From NCBI GenBank assembly GCA_003247575.1, contig QJZC01000031.1, positions 1 to 56,164 on the forward strand: DNA of 56,164 bases, in the 5' to 3' direction. The DNA is from Pseudomonadota bacterium. GTDB lineage: Bacteria > Myxococcota_A > UBA9160 > SZUA-336. The notes below the pieces were generated by a model. The model was not told the DNA's origin. It did no database searches and saw only the letters and a list, made by a program, of their open reading frames with translations. This document shows, piece after piece, positions 42,490-51,082 of this stretch; the stretch's first letter is position 1; each line of letters begins with the position of its first letter. The position numbers were made by a program, and so were the translations under genes.

Positions 42490-42892
42490 GCGTTTGCTCC
42501 TCTCGAGTCCGAGTCGCGTCTGTCCCGGGCTCCGAGGAGTGCACGGTCATCGGTGCGACGATGACCGCAGCCTTACATCTCCCAGATCGGTGACCAGCGC
42601 GGGCGACCCGCGACGGCCCGCACAATAGGACGGGTCTGCCACGGGACTCGAGCTCTGCGACCCCCAGCTGCCTAGCGTGTGACGCCTTGCCTTGGGTGGC
42701 GGCCGGTTGGATGACTCCGTTGCGGCTCGGTCGCGTGTTTCGTTCCGATCTGCGGGATTTGGCACCTGTCGCGGAAAGCCTCGTCTGTCGTAGGCATTCC
42801 CGCCGGTTGCCGTGGCGTCCTCGGGCCCGTCCCTCAGCCACTCTGGATGCAGGTGAGCTTCACGGTACCTGGATCGCGCCTGGTGTCAACGG
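42490..42892. other. 403-bp intergenic region upstream of the PLP enzyme
   Basis: Lies between the PLP-enzyme start and the 3' end of the second glnE half, all transcribed leftwards. No gene is supported. The leader-side half contains the 9-6-9 hairpin at 42544-42567. No SAM-type riboswitch core was recognised on the transcribed strand. Confidence 0.5.
42544..42567 (-). promoter_or_regulatory. 9-6-9 hairpin in the PLP-enzyme leader
   Basis: Perfect inverted repeat CGGTCATCG-N6-CGATGACCG, 54 bases upstream of the PLP-enzyme start codon. There is no U-tract after it in the transcribed direction, so an operator or leader hairpin is likelier than a terminator. Confidence 0.4.
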
Positions 42893-44275
42893 TCAACGCA
42901 GTCTGCGGGGCCAAGGGCTCGGCTGGCGTCTCGGCCGCGAGGCATGACCGGTCTGGGGAGGGTGTTGAGACGGGTCCAGCGGTCCGAGTGCGCGAATCGT
43001 GCCTGCGGAAATCACCGCGTCGTACGCGGTGCGGATCTGGCTCCGGGCGCCATCCACCTCTTGCCGCAAGGTCGTCGGCTCCGAGCCCGGTTGGACGAGC
43101 TCTGCGACGATCTCGGCGTCCGGTCGATCGAAGTCGAAGAACTCGACGGCGCGTCCCGTGACCCAGCGCGCCCGCGCTTCGACGCAGCGCAGAAAGGTGT
43201 AGTCTGCGATGAGTTGTTCCACCGTGGATCCGGAAGCGTAGTGCCGTAGTAGATTGGGAACGGATGGGATGCCGCTCGGTGGACCGCACTCGAGCAGCGC
43301 TCCAGTGGCGAGGAATTCGACGTCCATCAGTCCGCCGCACCCCGTCTTGAATGCGTTGACCCTGCGTGCTCCCCGCTCCTGTTCGATCTTGCGTCGCATT
43401 CTATCGATCTCGGGCCAGCTCGGGCGCGGAGATGTCAGGAGCCGCGAACGCAGGGATTCCAGTAGGCGCCTGCCGAGTGTCTCCGCACCGGCCAGCTCCC
43501 GTGTCCTCATCAGCGCGAGATGCTCCCAGGTTGCTGCGCTCTCGAGCTGGTACTGGACGTAGGAGTCGAAGCTGGAAACGAGGACTCCCTGGCGTCCCGA
43601 CGGTCGCAGGCGTGAGTCCACCCTGTAAGCCATCCCGGCGCTGGTCAGGGTCGAGAGATACACGATCAGCTGTTGTGCCGAGCGAGCGACCCCGTCCGCC
43701 CTGCTGCGCGCGTCCGGGTAGAGGAACAGGAGATCGAGATCCGAGTGATAGGAGAGTTCCCTGCCCGCGACGTTTCCGATTCCGATCACGACCCACTCGC
43801 TCGCATTGGGATGTTGGAGAGAGGTGATCTCGACCGCTCGCCTCACGCAGGCGCGCGCGAGGCTCGAGAGGAACCCCGAGATCGCATTGAACCCATAGAG
43901 GCCAGAGAAGTCGTAGCAGGCTGCAAACAGGGTCTCGTCTCGGCGCAGGTAGCGAAGCTCGTCCAACATGAGTTCCAGATCGAGCGGAGCGGTCGGCGGG
44001 AGTCGATCGAGCTCCAGCTCACGCGTCTCGATCGCATCTGCGGGCGATTCCAGAATCCGCTCGAGCAGCGCCGGGCGGCGGACCAGGTAGCGCGCTGTAT
44101 CCGCCTGGCTCGCCAGGGCTCGGGCGAGTCCATAGGTGAGCGCGGGCTCGAGTACGGCTGAGGGCTTGGCGCAGAGGCCACTCATGCGGAGCGGTTCCGT
44201 GTAGATATCGAACGACGCTTGGAGCGGTGTGCCTGCCACCGCGTGGCGCAGGCGTTCCAGCAGCGGGTCAGCCAC
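42893..44275 (-). CDS. glnE: GlnE C-terminal half (glutamine synthetase adenylyltransferase domain)
   Basis: A 460-residue protein matching the C-terminal half of GlnE, which adenylylates glutamine synthetase. The nucleotidyltransferase core is at about 163-187 (IGIGNVAGRELSYHSDLDLLFLY): the SDLDL metal aspartates remain, but the usual GKLGG loop reads GNVAG. YRVDSRLRPSGRQGVL and the helical AFKTGCGGLMDVEFL block follow. It starts at a GTG inside an 8-base overlap (GTGGCTGA, 44268-44275) with the first half, so the two are coupled. The 40-residue C-terminal tail is basic and Pro-rich. Confidence 0.88.
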   Translation of the reverse strand: MADPLLERLRHAVAGTPLQASFDIYTEPLRMSGLCAKPSAVLEPALTYGLARALASQADTARYLVRRPALLERILESPADAIETRELELDRLPPTAPLDLELMLDELRYLRRDETLFAACYDFSGLYGFNAISGFLSSLARACVRRAVEITSLQHPNASEWVVIGIGNVAGRELSYHSDLDLLFLYPDARSRADGVARSAQQLIVYLSTLTSAGMAYRVDSRLRPSGRQGVLVSSFDSYVQYQLESAATWEHLALMRTRELAGAETLGRRLLESLRSRLLTSPRPSWPEIDRMRRKIEQERGARRVNAFKTGCGGLMDVEFLATGALLECGPPSGIPSVPNLLRHYASGSTVEQLIADYTFLRCVEARARWVTGRAVEFFDFDRPDAEIVAELVQPGSEPTTLRQEVDGARSQIRTAYDAVISAGTIRALGPLDPSQHPPQTGHASRPRRQPSPWPRRLR

Positions 44276-45707
44276 GGTTCGCGAACACCAGCGAGTCGAA
44301 GTGGTTCCGCACTTCCGATCTCACCCGATCCAGGTCTCGCATCAGCTGCTGATGCGAGACCTGGGCGTTCGGGTCGTCGTAGCCCATTCGTCGTGCCAGC
44401 GCGACTCGACCTGCGAGATCACGCGGGAAGGCATGCGTCTGCCGTTCCTCGTGGAGCTGCAGCGCGTGCTCGGCGCGACGAAGCCAGAGGTAGTGAGTCC
44501 GCAGCCTGGTGGCCGTGTCTTCGGGAAGTAGCTTCTCTCGCATCATGCGATCGAGTGCGGTCAGGATGTTCCCGGTACGTACGGTCGGGTGCCGGCCGCC
44601 ATAGAGGAGCTGTAGGGCCTGCACGAAGAACTCTAGATCGCGAATTCCCCCCGGGCCCTCCTTCAGGTCCGCTTCCAGATCTCGCCCCGCGTTGCGGCGC
44701 GCTTCTTCGATCCGGTGCTTCATCGAGCGCACGTTGCCAATGGCCGCGGGGTCGATGCCACGTCGAAAGACGAATGGGGTCACCTGATGCTCGAAGCGGA
44801 TGGCCACATCACTCGGGCCAGCAACGTGGCGTAGTCGAAGCAACGCCTGTCGCTCCCACTCAGCGCCGAAGGCTTCGTAGTAGTCGAGCGCGGCGTCCAC
44901 CGAGTTTGCGAGCACCCCACAGCGGCCCTCCGGTCGCAGATCGAGGTCGACGCGGTATCCGAAGCCGTCCTCGCTCGCGACCTCGAGGTTGCGCTTGAAG
45001 ATCTGAACCAAGCGCGCAGTTTCGCGGTTGAGCCGCAGATCCTCGTCGCGCTCCTCTGCTTCATAGAGCACGAGCAGGTCGACATCGGACGAGAAGTTGA
45101 GCTCGCGGCCACCGAGCTTGCCGAGGGCGAAGAGTGCGGGCTGCGGGCATTCGCTCTCCTGAGCGCTGCGATCCAGCGCAGCGCGCAGGCAGCGGTCGGC
45201 GAGCCCGCTCAGCTCCGCCAGGCTCTGCTCGAAGTTGCGACCGAGTAGGTCGCGCGCCGCGATCCGAAGCAAGCCCTGGTACTTGGCGATTCGAATCGAG
45301 GTCCAGTCGGGATCGACCGGATCTTCTGGTGGGGCAGCGGGAGTCGATCCGCACAGGAGCTCTGACCAGTTCGCGTGGCGGCGTAGCAGGCGTGCGAGGA
45401 AGTCGCTCGATCCGAGAACGCGCGCGAGGGCGGGTAGGCACTCCGGGGGAAGCGGTCGCCGGCGAATCTGTCGATAGCGCGTGGCGACGTCCCGCAGGCA
45501 ATGCGCGCCGAAGCCCGGGCGAGCCGACGTGAGCAGTCCGGGCAGCCACTCGTGCACGTGCGGGGACAGGTCGGGCTCTCGCACCACTTCGCCGAGATGC
45601 GTGTGCGCCTTCTCGGGATCCGGCTCTCCGAGCTGCGCCAACAGCTCCGGCGGGAACTCTCTCCGCTCGAGGGCTGCGACCCAGGGCGAGGGGGGCTCCC
45701 CGCTCAT
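44268..45707 (-). CDS. glnE: GlnE N-terminal half (adenylyl-removing domain)
   Basis: A 479-residue protein matching the N-terminal, deadenylylating half of GlnE. The nucleotidyltransferase motif is intact (ALGKLGGRELNFSSDVDLLVLY, 194-215, metal Asp208/Asp210). YRVDLDLRPEGRCGVL and the helical KEGPGGIRDLEFFVQALQLLYGG domain follow. It ends near the expected domain boundary with a true stop; both halves together (939 residues) equal a normal one-piece GlnE. The ATG overlaps the ispH stop in ATGA. The split is either natural or a one-base frameshift in the assembly. Confidence 0.9.
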   Translation of the reverse strand: MSGEPPSPWVAALERREFPPELLAQLGEPDPEKAHTHLGEVVREPDLSPHVHEWLPGLLTSARPGFGAHCLRDVATRYRQIRRRPLPPECLPALARVLGSSDFLARLLRRHANWSELLCGSTPAAPPEDPVDPDWTSIRIAKYQGLLRIAARDLLGRNFEQSLAELSGLADRCLRAALDRSAQESECPQPALFALGKLGGRELNFSSDVDLLVLYEAEERDEDLRLNRETARLVQIFKRNLEVASEDGFGYRVDLDLRPEGRCGVLANSVDAALDYYEAFGAEWERQALLRLRHVAGPSDVAIRFEHQVTPFVFRRGIDPAAIGNVRSMKHRIEEARRNAGRDLEADLKEGPGGIRDLEFFVQALQLLYGGRHPTVRTGNILTALDRMMREKLLPEDTATRLRTHYLWLRRAEHALQLHEERQTHAFPRDLAGRVALARRMGYDDPNAQVSHQQLMRDLDRVRSEVRNHFDSLVFANRG

Positions 45708-46687
45708 GCCCGCAGCGCGCGTCGGCTCGCCTCGCGTTTGAGCTCCGGAGGCAGGGAAAAGTGGATGTTCTCCTCTGTCAGCTCGAGCTCGCTCACGCTC
45801 GGTCTTCCGAGTTCGCTCAAGCGCGCGAGCACCTCGTCGACCAAGGCCTGCGGGGTCGAGGCTCCGGCGGTCACGCCGATGCGGCGGGTGCCCTCCAGCC
45901 AGGCCGGATCGATGTCGCTGCTGTCCTCGACCAGCTGTGCACGTGTGCCGCGCGCTCGCGCGACTTCGACTAGGCGGTTCGAGTTGCTGGAGTTGGGAGC
46001 GCCGACGACGAGGACCAGATCCGTTCGCTGGGCGATGGCCTGCACAGCGTTCTGTCGATTCTGTGTCGCGTAGCAGATATCGTCCTTGGCGGGGAGCTGA
46101 ATCTCGGGAAAGCGCTGGCGCAGCGCAGCGAGGATTGCGCGGGTGTCGTCGACCGAGAGGGTCGTCTGTGTGAGCACGGCGATGCGTTCTCCCGCAGGAA
46201 AGGGGAGCCGCGCGACGTCCTCGAGCGTCTCGACGAGGTGCATGCAATCCGGCGCGTGTCCGAGCGTGCCTTCCACCTCGACGTGCCCGCGATGACCGAC
46301 GAGCACGATTCGGTACCCGCTCTTGGCCCGGCGCAGCGCTTCGACGTGCACCTTGGTGACCAGTGGACAGGTCGCATCGAGCGTGCGCAGGTTGCGCTTC
46401 TGCGCTTCCGCGCGGACCTCGGGCGAAACGCCATGGGCGCTGAAGATCAGCCACGAGCCCTCGGGCACCTTCGAGAGATCCTCTAGGAAGATGGCTCCCT
46501 TGGCCCGCAGCTGCTCGACCACCCGTCGGTTGTGCACGATCTCGTGGCGCACGTAGACGGGACGTCCGAAGCATTCGAGTGCGAGCTCGACGATCTCGAT
46601 GGCGCGGTCCACGCCTGCGCAGAAGCCGCGCGGGCTGGCGAGCAGGACGTCGGAATCAGGCGGACTCGAGGGGTGTACGGCAGTCAT
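45704..46687 (-). CDS. ispH: 4-hydroxy-3-methylbut-2-enyl diphosphate reductase
   Basis: A 327-residue IspH, the last enzyme of the MEP isoprenoid pathway, which makes IPP and DMAPP. The three cysteines that hold the iron-sulfur cluster are Cys23 (RGFCAGVDRAI), Cys107 (DATCPLV) and Cys205 (DDICYATQNRQ). Substrate-binding HEIVHN, SAHGV and the QTTLSVDD and APNSSNSNRL blocks are present. ATG 46687 is used; a TTG at 46723 would add 12 residues, and neither has a strong site. Its end is coupled to glnE. Confidence 0.95.
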   Translation of the reverse strand: MTAVHPSSPPDSDVLLASPRGFCAGVDRAIEIVELALECFGRPVYVRHEIVHNRRVVEQLRAKGAIFLEDLSKVPEGSWLIFSAHGVSPEVRAEAQKRNLRTLDATCPLVTKVHVEALRRAKSGYRIVLVGHRGHVEVEGTLGHAPDCMHLVETLEDVARLPFPAGERIAVLTQTTLSVDDTRAILAALRQRFPEIQLPAKDDICYATQNRQNAVQAIAQRTDLVLVVGAPNSSNSNRLVEVARARGTRAQLVEDSSDIDPAWLEGTRRIGVTAGASTPQALVDEVLARLSELGRPSVSELELTEENIHFSLPPELKREASRRALRA

Positions 46688-46735
46688 CGGAGATGAAGGT
46701 ACCCTCGTCGAGATCCCTGGCAAAGCGATAGGCGT

Positions 46736-47488
46736 TCAGCCGGAGGTCGAGCGGCGAAAGCTCGGCAGATTCAGCCACAGGGACAGGCCGATGTAGTAAG
46801 CGGGGCCGATGATCAGCGATGCCAGCAACCAGTGTGGATCCGGGTCCGGTCGCACCCCTACCCAGGAGAAGACGAGGGCCCAGATCGCCATCATGGCCAG
46901 CGAGAGCTTGCGTAGGACCCGTGTGCGAGTCGGGTAGATGAACCGAATTGGCAGGAAGACTGCCAGGGAGAAGCTCAGGATGATCCAGAGCGCCGTCGTG
47001 GGCCCCGCCTCCATCAGGTACAGATACATCACGACCACGTTCCAATAGGATGGGAACCCCTTGAAGAAGTAGTCTGTGGTCTTCGCGTCGGCCTGACTGA
47101 AGCCGTAGCCCGAGGCGAGAACGGGGACCGCCGCCCAGGCAGGGTGAGGGAGAATGTCTACGGCAATCAGGAAGCAGGCGGGCACGAGCACGTAGGTGAA
47201 GTAGTCGCAGATGTCGTCCAGGCGACGGCCATCGACCGAGGGGAGCTTTCCGCGGACGTCCACGGCGCGGGCCCACATGCCGTCGGTCGCGTCGATCACC
47301 ATCGTGAGCAGCATCAGGTAGATCGCCAGCCGGTACTCGCCCGAAAAGGTCGCGTGCACGGCCCAGAGCCCTACGACGGCCGATGAGGCTGTGTATAAAT
47401 GCACGCACCACGCAGGGACCGTTCGAATGAGGCGGTCGACCAGCGAGAAGTTATATTCCCGGTCATGACTCAGTCGGGCGAAGTTCAA
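46736..47488 (-). CDS. pcs: Phosphatidylcholine synthase (CDP-alcohol phosphatidyltransferase family)
   Basis: A 250-residue polytopic inner-membrane enzyme with about eight hydrophobic segments. The CDP-alcohol phosphatidyltransferase site is complete: Asp66, Asp69-Gly70, Ala73-Arg74, Gly87, Asp91 and Asp95 in DATDGMWAR...DGRRLDDICDY. The spacing after AR and the N-terminal PAWCVHLYTASSAV match Pcs, which joins CDP-diacylglycerol and choline to give phosphatidylcholine. The start is a TTG with GGAGG five bases upstream. It overlaps the divergent nuoB 5' end by 24 bases; GTG 47404 is a shorter alternative. Confidence 0.86.
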   Translation of the reverse strand: MNFARLSHDREYNFSLVDRLIRTVPAWCVHLYTASSAVVGLWAVHATFSGEYRLAIYLMLLTMVIDATDGMWARAVDVRGKLPSVDGRRLDDICDYFTYVLVPACFLIAVDILPHPAWAAVPVLASGYGFSQADAKTTDYFFKGFPSYWNVVVMYLYLMEAGPTTALWIILSFSLAVFLPIRFIYPTRTRVLRKLSLAMMAIWALVFSWVGVRPDPDPHWLLASLIIGPAYYIGLSLWLNLPSFRRSTSG

Positions 47489-48019
47489 GAGATCCTCCGA
47501 CAGGGTGGGGACAGCTTCCTAACCACCCGTGTCGACAGCGTAATCAACTGGGGCCGAAAGTACTCGTTCTTCTTGTACCCCTTCGTGACGGCCTGCTGCG
47601 GCATGGAATTCATGTCGGCGGCTGGGCCGCGCTACGATCTCGATCGATTCGGAGCCGCGCTCCCGCGCTTCTCGCCCAGGCAGGCAGATCTGCTCATGGT
47701 GGTCGGCACGATCTCCCATCGGCAGGCCCCGATCCTCAAGAAGGTCTATGACCAAATGGCGGAGCCGAAGTGGGTCGTGGCCTTCGGAGCATGCACCTGC
47801 TCGGGAGGTCCGTACAACAATTATGCCACTGTCCAGGGGATCGACACCATCGTTCCCGTGGACATCTACATTCCCGGCTGTCCGCCACGGCCGGAAGCCG
47901 TCATCGACGGGCTGCTCAAGCTGCAAGACAAGGTGCAGCAGGGACCCGGCTGGAACCGGCCGAGGCACCGCGAGACGGCCGACCTCCTGCTTCCGGTGAT
48001 CGAGAAGCCGGTTGCTTGA
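47465..48019 (+). CDS. nuoB: NADH-quinone oxidoreductase subunit B
   Basis: A 184-residue NuoB, the complex I peripheral-arm subunit that carries cluster N2, the last iron-sulfur cluster before quinone. All four cysteine ligands are present: Cys44-Cys45 (TACCGMEFM), Cys110 (FGACTCSGG) and Cys139 (PGCPPRPEA). No other nuo gene lies in the window, and the next gene is lpd. The ATG has no clear ribosome-binding site. A NiFe-hydrogenase small-subunit relative is unlikely given the canonical INWGRKYS and GPRYDLDRFG blocks. Confidence 0.93.
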   Translation: MTQSGEVQEILRQGGDSFLTTRVDSVINWGRKYSFFLYPFVTACCGMEFMSAAGPRYDLDRFGAALPRFSPRQADLLMVVGTISHRQAPILKKVYDQMAEPKWVVAFGACTCSGGPYNNYATVQGIDTIVPVDIYIPGCPPRPEAVIDGLLKLQDKVQQGPGWNRPRHRETADLLLPVIEKPVA

Positions 48020-48134
48020 GCTGGCCTGCTGGGCACGACCTCAGGCGAGATTCCCGGCGTGCCGAGCTTGAGCCGGGGCGAGATCAGGATTCAGCACCGG
48101 CGTGCATGGCCGGCGAACTCAGGAGGGGGAGTTG

Positions 48135-49523
48135 ATGGAGCCGTATGATCTGGTCGTCATCGGATCGGGACCCGGGGGATATGTCGCGGCGATCCGCGGG
48201 GCACAGCTCGGAATGAAGGTCGCCATCGTAGAGGAGGATCGCCTCGGTGGGGTCTGTCTCAACTGGGGATGCATTCCGACGAAGGCGATCCTGAATTCCG
48301 CGGAGCAGTTCGACGCCATCCGTAGTGGTCACGTGCCCGGCATCCACGTCGAGGGTCTGGAGCCCGACTACGGAGCCGTGATCGACGCCAGTCGCAAGGC
48401 CGCGGATCGACTCAACAAGGGTGTCGGCTCGCTGATGAAGAAGAACAAGATCGACGTGGTCATGGGCCGAGGTCGCGTGGCCGCGGTCGGTAAGGTGGCC
48501 GTGACCAGCGGGAAGGAGTCTCACGAGCTCACCACCCGGAACATCCTCCTCGCTACGGGGTCCACCGAGCTGATCCTGCCCGGCGTCGACGTCGATGGCG
48601 AGCGCGTGCTCACCAGCCGTGAGGCGCTCGAGTCGCGGCGAGTGCCGGGTACTTTGATCGTGGTCGGCGCGGGCGCGGTCGGGCTCGAGTTCGCCTACAG
48701 CTACTCGGCCTACGGTTCCTCCGTAACGGTGATCGAGATGGCCGAGCAGGCCTTGCCCGGATTCGATGCAGAGGTCGCCAAGGCACTCACGCAGAGCTTC
48801 AAGAAGCGCGGCATCAAGATTCTGACGAAGACCGCATTCAGGAAGCTCGCGCATGCAGACGAGGGCGTGGCGGTGACGGTCGAGACCTCCAAGGGTGAGG
48901 AGACGCTCGAGGCGGATCAGATTCTGTTCGGTGTCGGGCGTCGTGCGCTGACGGCGGACCTCGGGCTCGAGACGGTCGGGGTCGCACTGGATGGCGGCTT
49001 CGTGAAGACCGGCCCCGATTTTCGAACCTCGGTCGATGGGATCTGGGCGATCGGCGACGTTCGCGGTGGTCCGCTGCTCGCGCACAAGGCATCCGAGGAG
49101 GGGGTTGCGGCCGTCGAGTTCATGCAGAACGAACGCACGACCTCGCTGGCCTACGGTCTGATCCCTGCATGCATCTATTGTCAGCCCCAGGTAGCCAGCG
49201 TCGGAATGCACGAGGCGCAGGCGCGCGATGCAGGCTACGACGTGTGCGTAGGCAAGGTTCCCTACCTCGCGAGCGGAAAGGCGGTGGGTACGGGACATAC
49301 CGAGGGCTTCGTGAAGCTGATCAGTGAATCGAAATACGGCGAGATTCTCGGCTGCCAGATCATCGGCGCCAACGCGACCGAGCTGATTGCCGAGGTTGGC
49401 ACCGCCATGGCGCTCGAGTCGACCGTGCACGAGATCGCCGAGGCATCCCATGCGCACCCGACGTTGTCTGAGCTCATCAAGGATGCTGCGCTTGCTGCGC
49501 TCGGGCGCTCGATCAACTTCTGA
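48135..49523 (+). CDS. lpdA: Dihydrolipoyl dehydrogenase (E3)
   Basis: A 462-residue flavoprotein disulfide reductase that reoxidises dihydrolipoyl groups of the E2 enzymes with NAD+. The FAD-binding GSGPGG is at 10-15, the redox disulfide is Cys41/Cys46 (GGVCLNWGCIPTK), the NAD-binding VVGAGAVGLEFA follows, and the active-site His-Glu pair is in the C-terminal HAHPTLSE. AGGAGG precedes the ATG. It is 30 bases before the first E2 and is the only E3 in the window, so it probably serves both complexes. Confidence 0.96.
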   Translation: MEPYDLVVIGSGPGGYVAAIRGAQLGMKVAIVEEDRLGGVCLNWGCIPTKAILNSAEQFDAIRSGHVPGIHVEGLEPDYGAVIDASRKAADRLNKGVGSLMKKNKIDVVMGRGRVAAVGKVAVTSGKESHELTTRNILLATGSTELILPGVDVDGERVLTSREALESRRVPGTLIVVGAGAVGLEFAYSYSAYGSSVTVIEMAEQALPGFDAEVAKALTQSFKKRGIKILTKTAFRKLAHADEGVAVTVETSKGEETLEADQILFGVGRRALTADLGLETVGVALDGGFVKTGPDFRTSVDGIWAIGDVRGGPLLAHKASEEGVAAVEFMQNERTTSLAYGLIPACIYCQPQVASVGMHEAQARDAGYDVCVGKVPYLASGKAVGTGHTEGFVKLISESKYGEILGCQIIGANATELIAEVGTAMALESTVHEIAEASHAHPTLSELIKDAALAALGRSINF

Positions 49524-49553
49524 GCGGCCCGGCTGGAGACGAAGGAAGGAAGA

Positions 49554-50846
49554 ATGACCATTGCCGTGAGCATGCCCCGAATGGGTGAGAGCGTGGTGGA
49601 GGGGACCGTCGAGCGTTGGCTCGTCTCCGAGGGAGACCGCGTCGAGAAGGACCAGATCCTGTGCGAGGTGACGACCGACAAGGTGGACGCAGAGGTTCCT
49701 GCGCCCGAGTCCGGCGTGGTCGCTCGTATCCTCGTGGCCGAGGGAACTACGGTCAAAGTGGGAGAGGAGCTGATCCAGCTGGATCCTCAAGGGGAGCCCG
49801 CTGCTGCTGCGGCCTCCTCGCCGTCGACTGCGGCGGTCGCCACGGCTGGATCCGCTTCGCGGGAAGCAGCTCCAGCAGAGGTGCCTGCCGCGCGTGGCGA
49901 GGCCGCCGAACCCCGTGTCTCTCCTCTGGCTCGCCGGATTGCCGAGGACCAGGGGGTCGATCTCGGAGGGGTCGCTGGGACAGGTCCCGGAGGCCGGGTC
50001 ACGCGTGCAGACGTGATTGCGGCTGCTGCCGCGCCGCCCCGACCGGCTGCTGCCCCGGTTGCGGCAGCGGTGGGTGCCGCGCCGGCTCCCGGAACCCTCG
50101 GTGAATTCCTCTATCAGATGAAGATTCCGAAGGCGCCCCTGCGAGAGGGTGACAAGGAGATTCCGTTCTCCGCCATTCGGCGCCGGGTCGCCGAGCACAT
50201 GGTGGTGAGCAAGATCGTCTCTCCGCACGTGGGAACGGTCGCCGAGCTCGACCTCCAGCGCTTGGTCGCACTGCGCAACAAGCACAAGCAGAGCTTCGCC
50301 GCCGCGAACGGTTTTGGACTCACGTTCCTGCCCTTTATCATCGCGGCGACGGTGCGGGGTCTGAAACGCTTCCCACGCATGAACGCCACCGTTGGCGATC
50401 AGGTGATCATCGAGCGCGCTGGAATCCATGTCGGCGTGGCCGTGGAGACGGAGCGCGGTCTGGTCGTGCCCGTGATTCGCAATGCAGCGAATCTCTCGCT
50501 CGTGGGACTGGCACAGGCGATCGAGGATCTCGCGCGGCGTGCGCGCGATCGGCAGCTCTCGGCCGACGACATGCAAGGGGGGACATTCACAGTGAGCAAC
50601 CCCGGCCGTCAGGGGAACCTGTACGGCTTTGCCGTCATCAACCAGCCGCAGGTCGGCATTCTGCGCATGGGGGAGATCCGCAAGCGTCCTGTGGTGGTAG
50701 AACGCGACGGCGAGGACACCATCGCGATCCGTCCGATGATGCACCTGGCGCTCTCTTACGACCACCGTATCATTGACGGGGTGACAGGCAACAGTTTCCT
50801 CTATGCCGTTGCCAAGGAGCTCGAGGCTGCAGAGTTCGAGCTCTGA
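49554..50846 (+). CDS. 2-oxoacid dehydrogenase E2 acyltransferase (first copy)
   Basis: A 430-residue E2 core protein. One lipoyl domain (1-78) has the lipoylated Lys43 in TTDKVDAE. An Ala-rich linker, one peripheral-subunit-binding domain (about 121-157, VSPLARRIAEDQGVDL...GPGGRVTRADV) and another Ala/Pro linker follow. The catalytic domain (about 200-430) has the HxxxDG motif at His404-Asp408-Gly409. GGAAGGA precedes the ATG. No matching E1 gene is beside it, so succinyl, branched-chain or acetyl transfer cannot be decided; the MGESVVEG start resembles succinyl and branched-chain types. Confidence 0.88.
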   Translation: MTIAVSMPRMGESVVEGTVERWLVSEGDRVEKDQILCEVTTDKVDAEVPAPESGVVARILVAEGTTVKVGEELIQLDPQGEPAAAAASSPSTAAVATAGSASREAAPAEVPAARGEAAEPRVSPLARRIAEDQGVDLGGVAGTGPGGRVTRADVIAAAAAPPRPAAAPVAAAVGAAPAPGTLGEFLYQMKIPKAPLREGDKEIPFSAIRRRVAEHMVVSKIVSPHVGTVAELDLQRLVALRNKHKQSFAAANGFGLTFLPFIIAATVRGLKRFPRMNATVGDQVIIERAGIHVGVAVETERGLVVPVIRNAANLSLVGLAQAIEDLARRARDRQLSADDMQGGTFTVSNPGRQGNLYGFAVINQPQVGILRMGEIRKRPVVVERDGEDTIAIRPMMHLALSYDHRIIDGVTGNSFLYAVAKELEAAEFEL

Positions 50847-50872
50847 GTAGCTACTAATAGCCGTTCAGAGCT
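50839..50872 (+). terminator. Hairpin across the first E2 stop codon
   Basis: 8-base arms AGCTCTGA (50839-50846) and TCAGAGCT (50865-50872) around an 18-base loop that itself begins with part of the palindrome AGTAGCTACT. The left arm contains the stop codon. No T-run follows, so Rho-independent termination is doubtful; attenuation or mRNA 3'-end protection are alternatives. Confidence 0.3.
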
Positions 50873-51082
50873 GAGTAGGACCGCCTATCGCGATCGAAGT
50901 TGGTGCACGTAAATCCCCCGCGAAGAGCTTTGCCCCGGCACAGGTCGGGTCTGGACGAGTCTCATGCGATTGCGGGCGCGACCTCGATGGGGCGCGGCTA
51001 GCAATCGCAAGTGCAAGCGCAAGTACAGTGATCGGCGGTCGAGCGGAGTGCTGCGGCTGGATGATCGGGGAGAGGTGAGCCG

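Noticed and set aside
42526..42570. CCGAGGAGTGC string resembling the start of an SAH riboswitch near the PLP enzyme.
   Set aside because: It is on the plus strand, pointing away from the PLP gene. The second conserved block (GCCAGGCTCGG) and the pseudoknot strand are absent.
42490..42892. A possible 120-codon minus-strand gene in the gap before the PLP enzyme.
   Set aside because: Composition is Arg/Ser/Ala-rich, with no ribosome-binding site and no recognisable fold; the region is better read as a leader.
48084..50765. 893-codon open frame on the minus strand opposite lpd and the first E2.
   Set aside because: High-GC shadow frame. The plus strand encodes clear LpdA and E2 proteins with all motifs; the antisense translation is low-complexity and has no recognisable domain.
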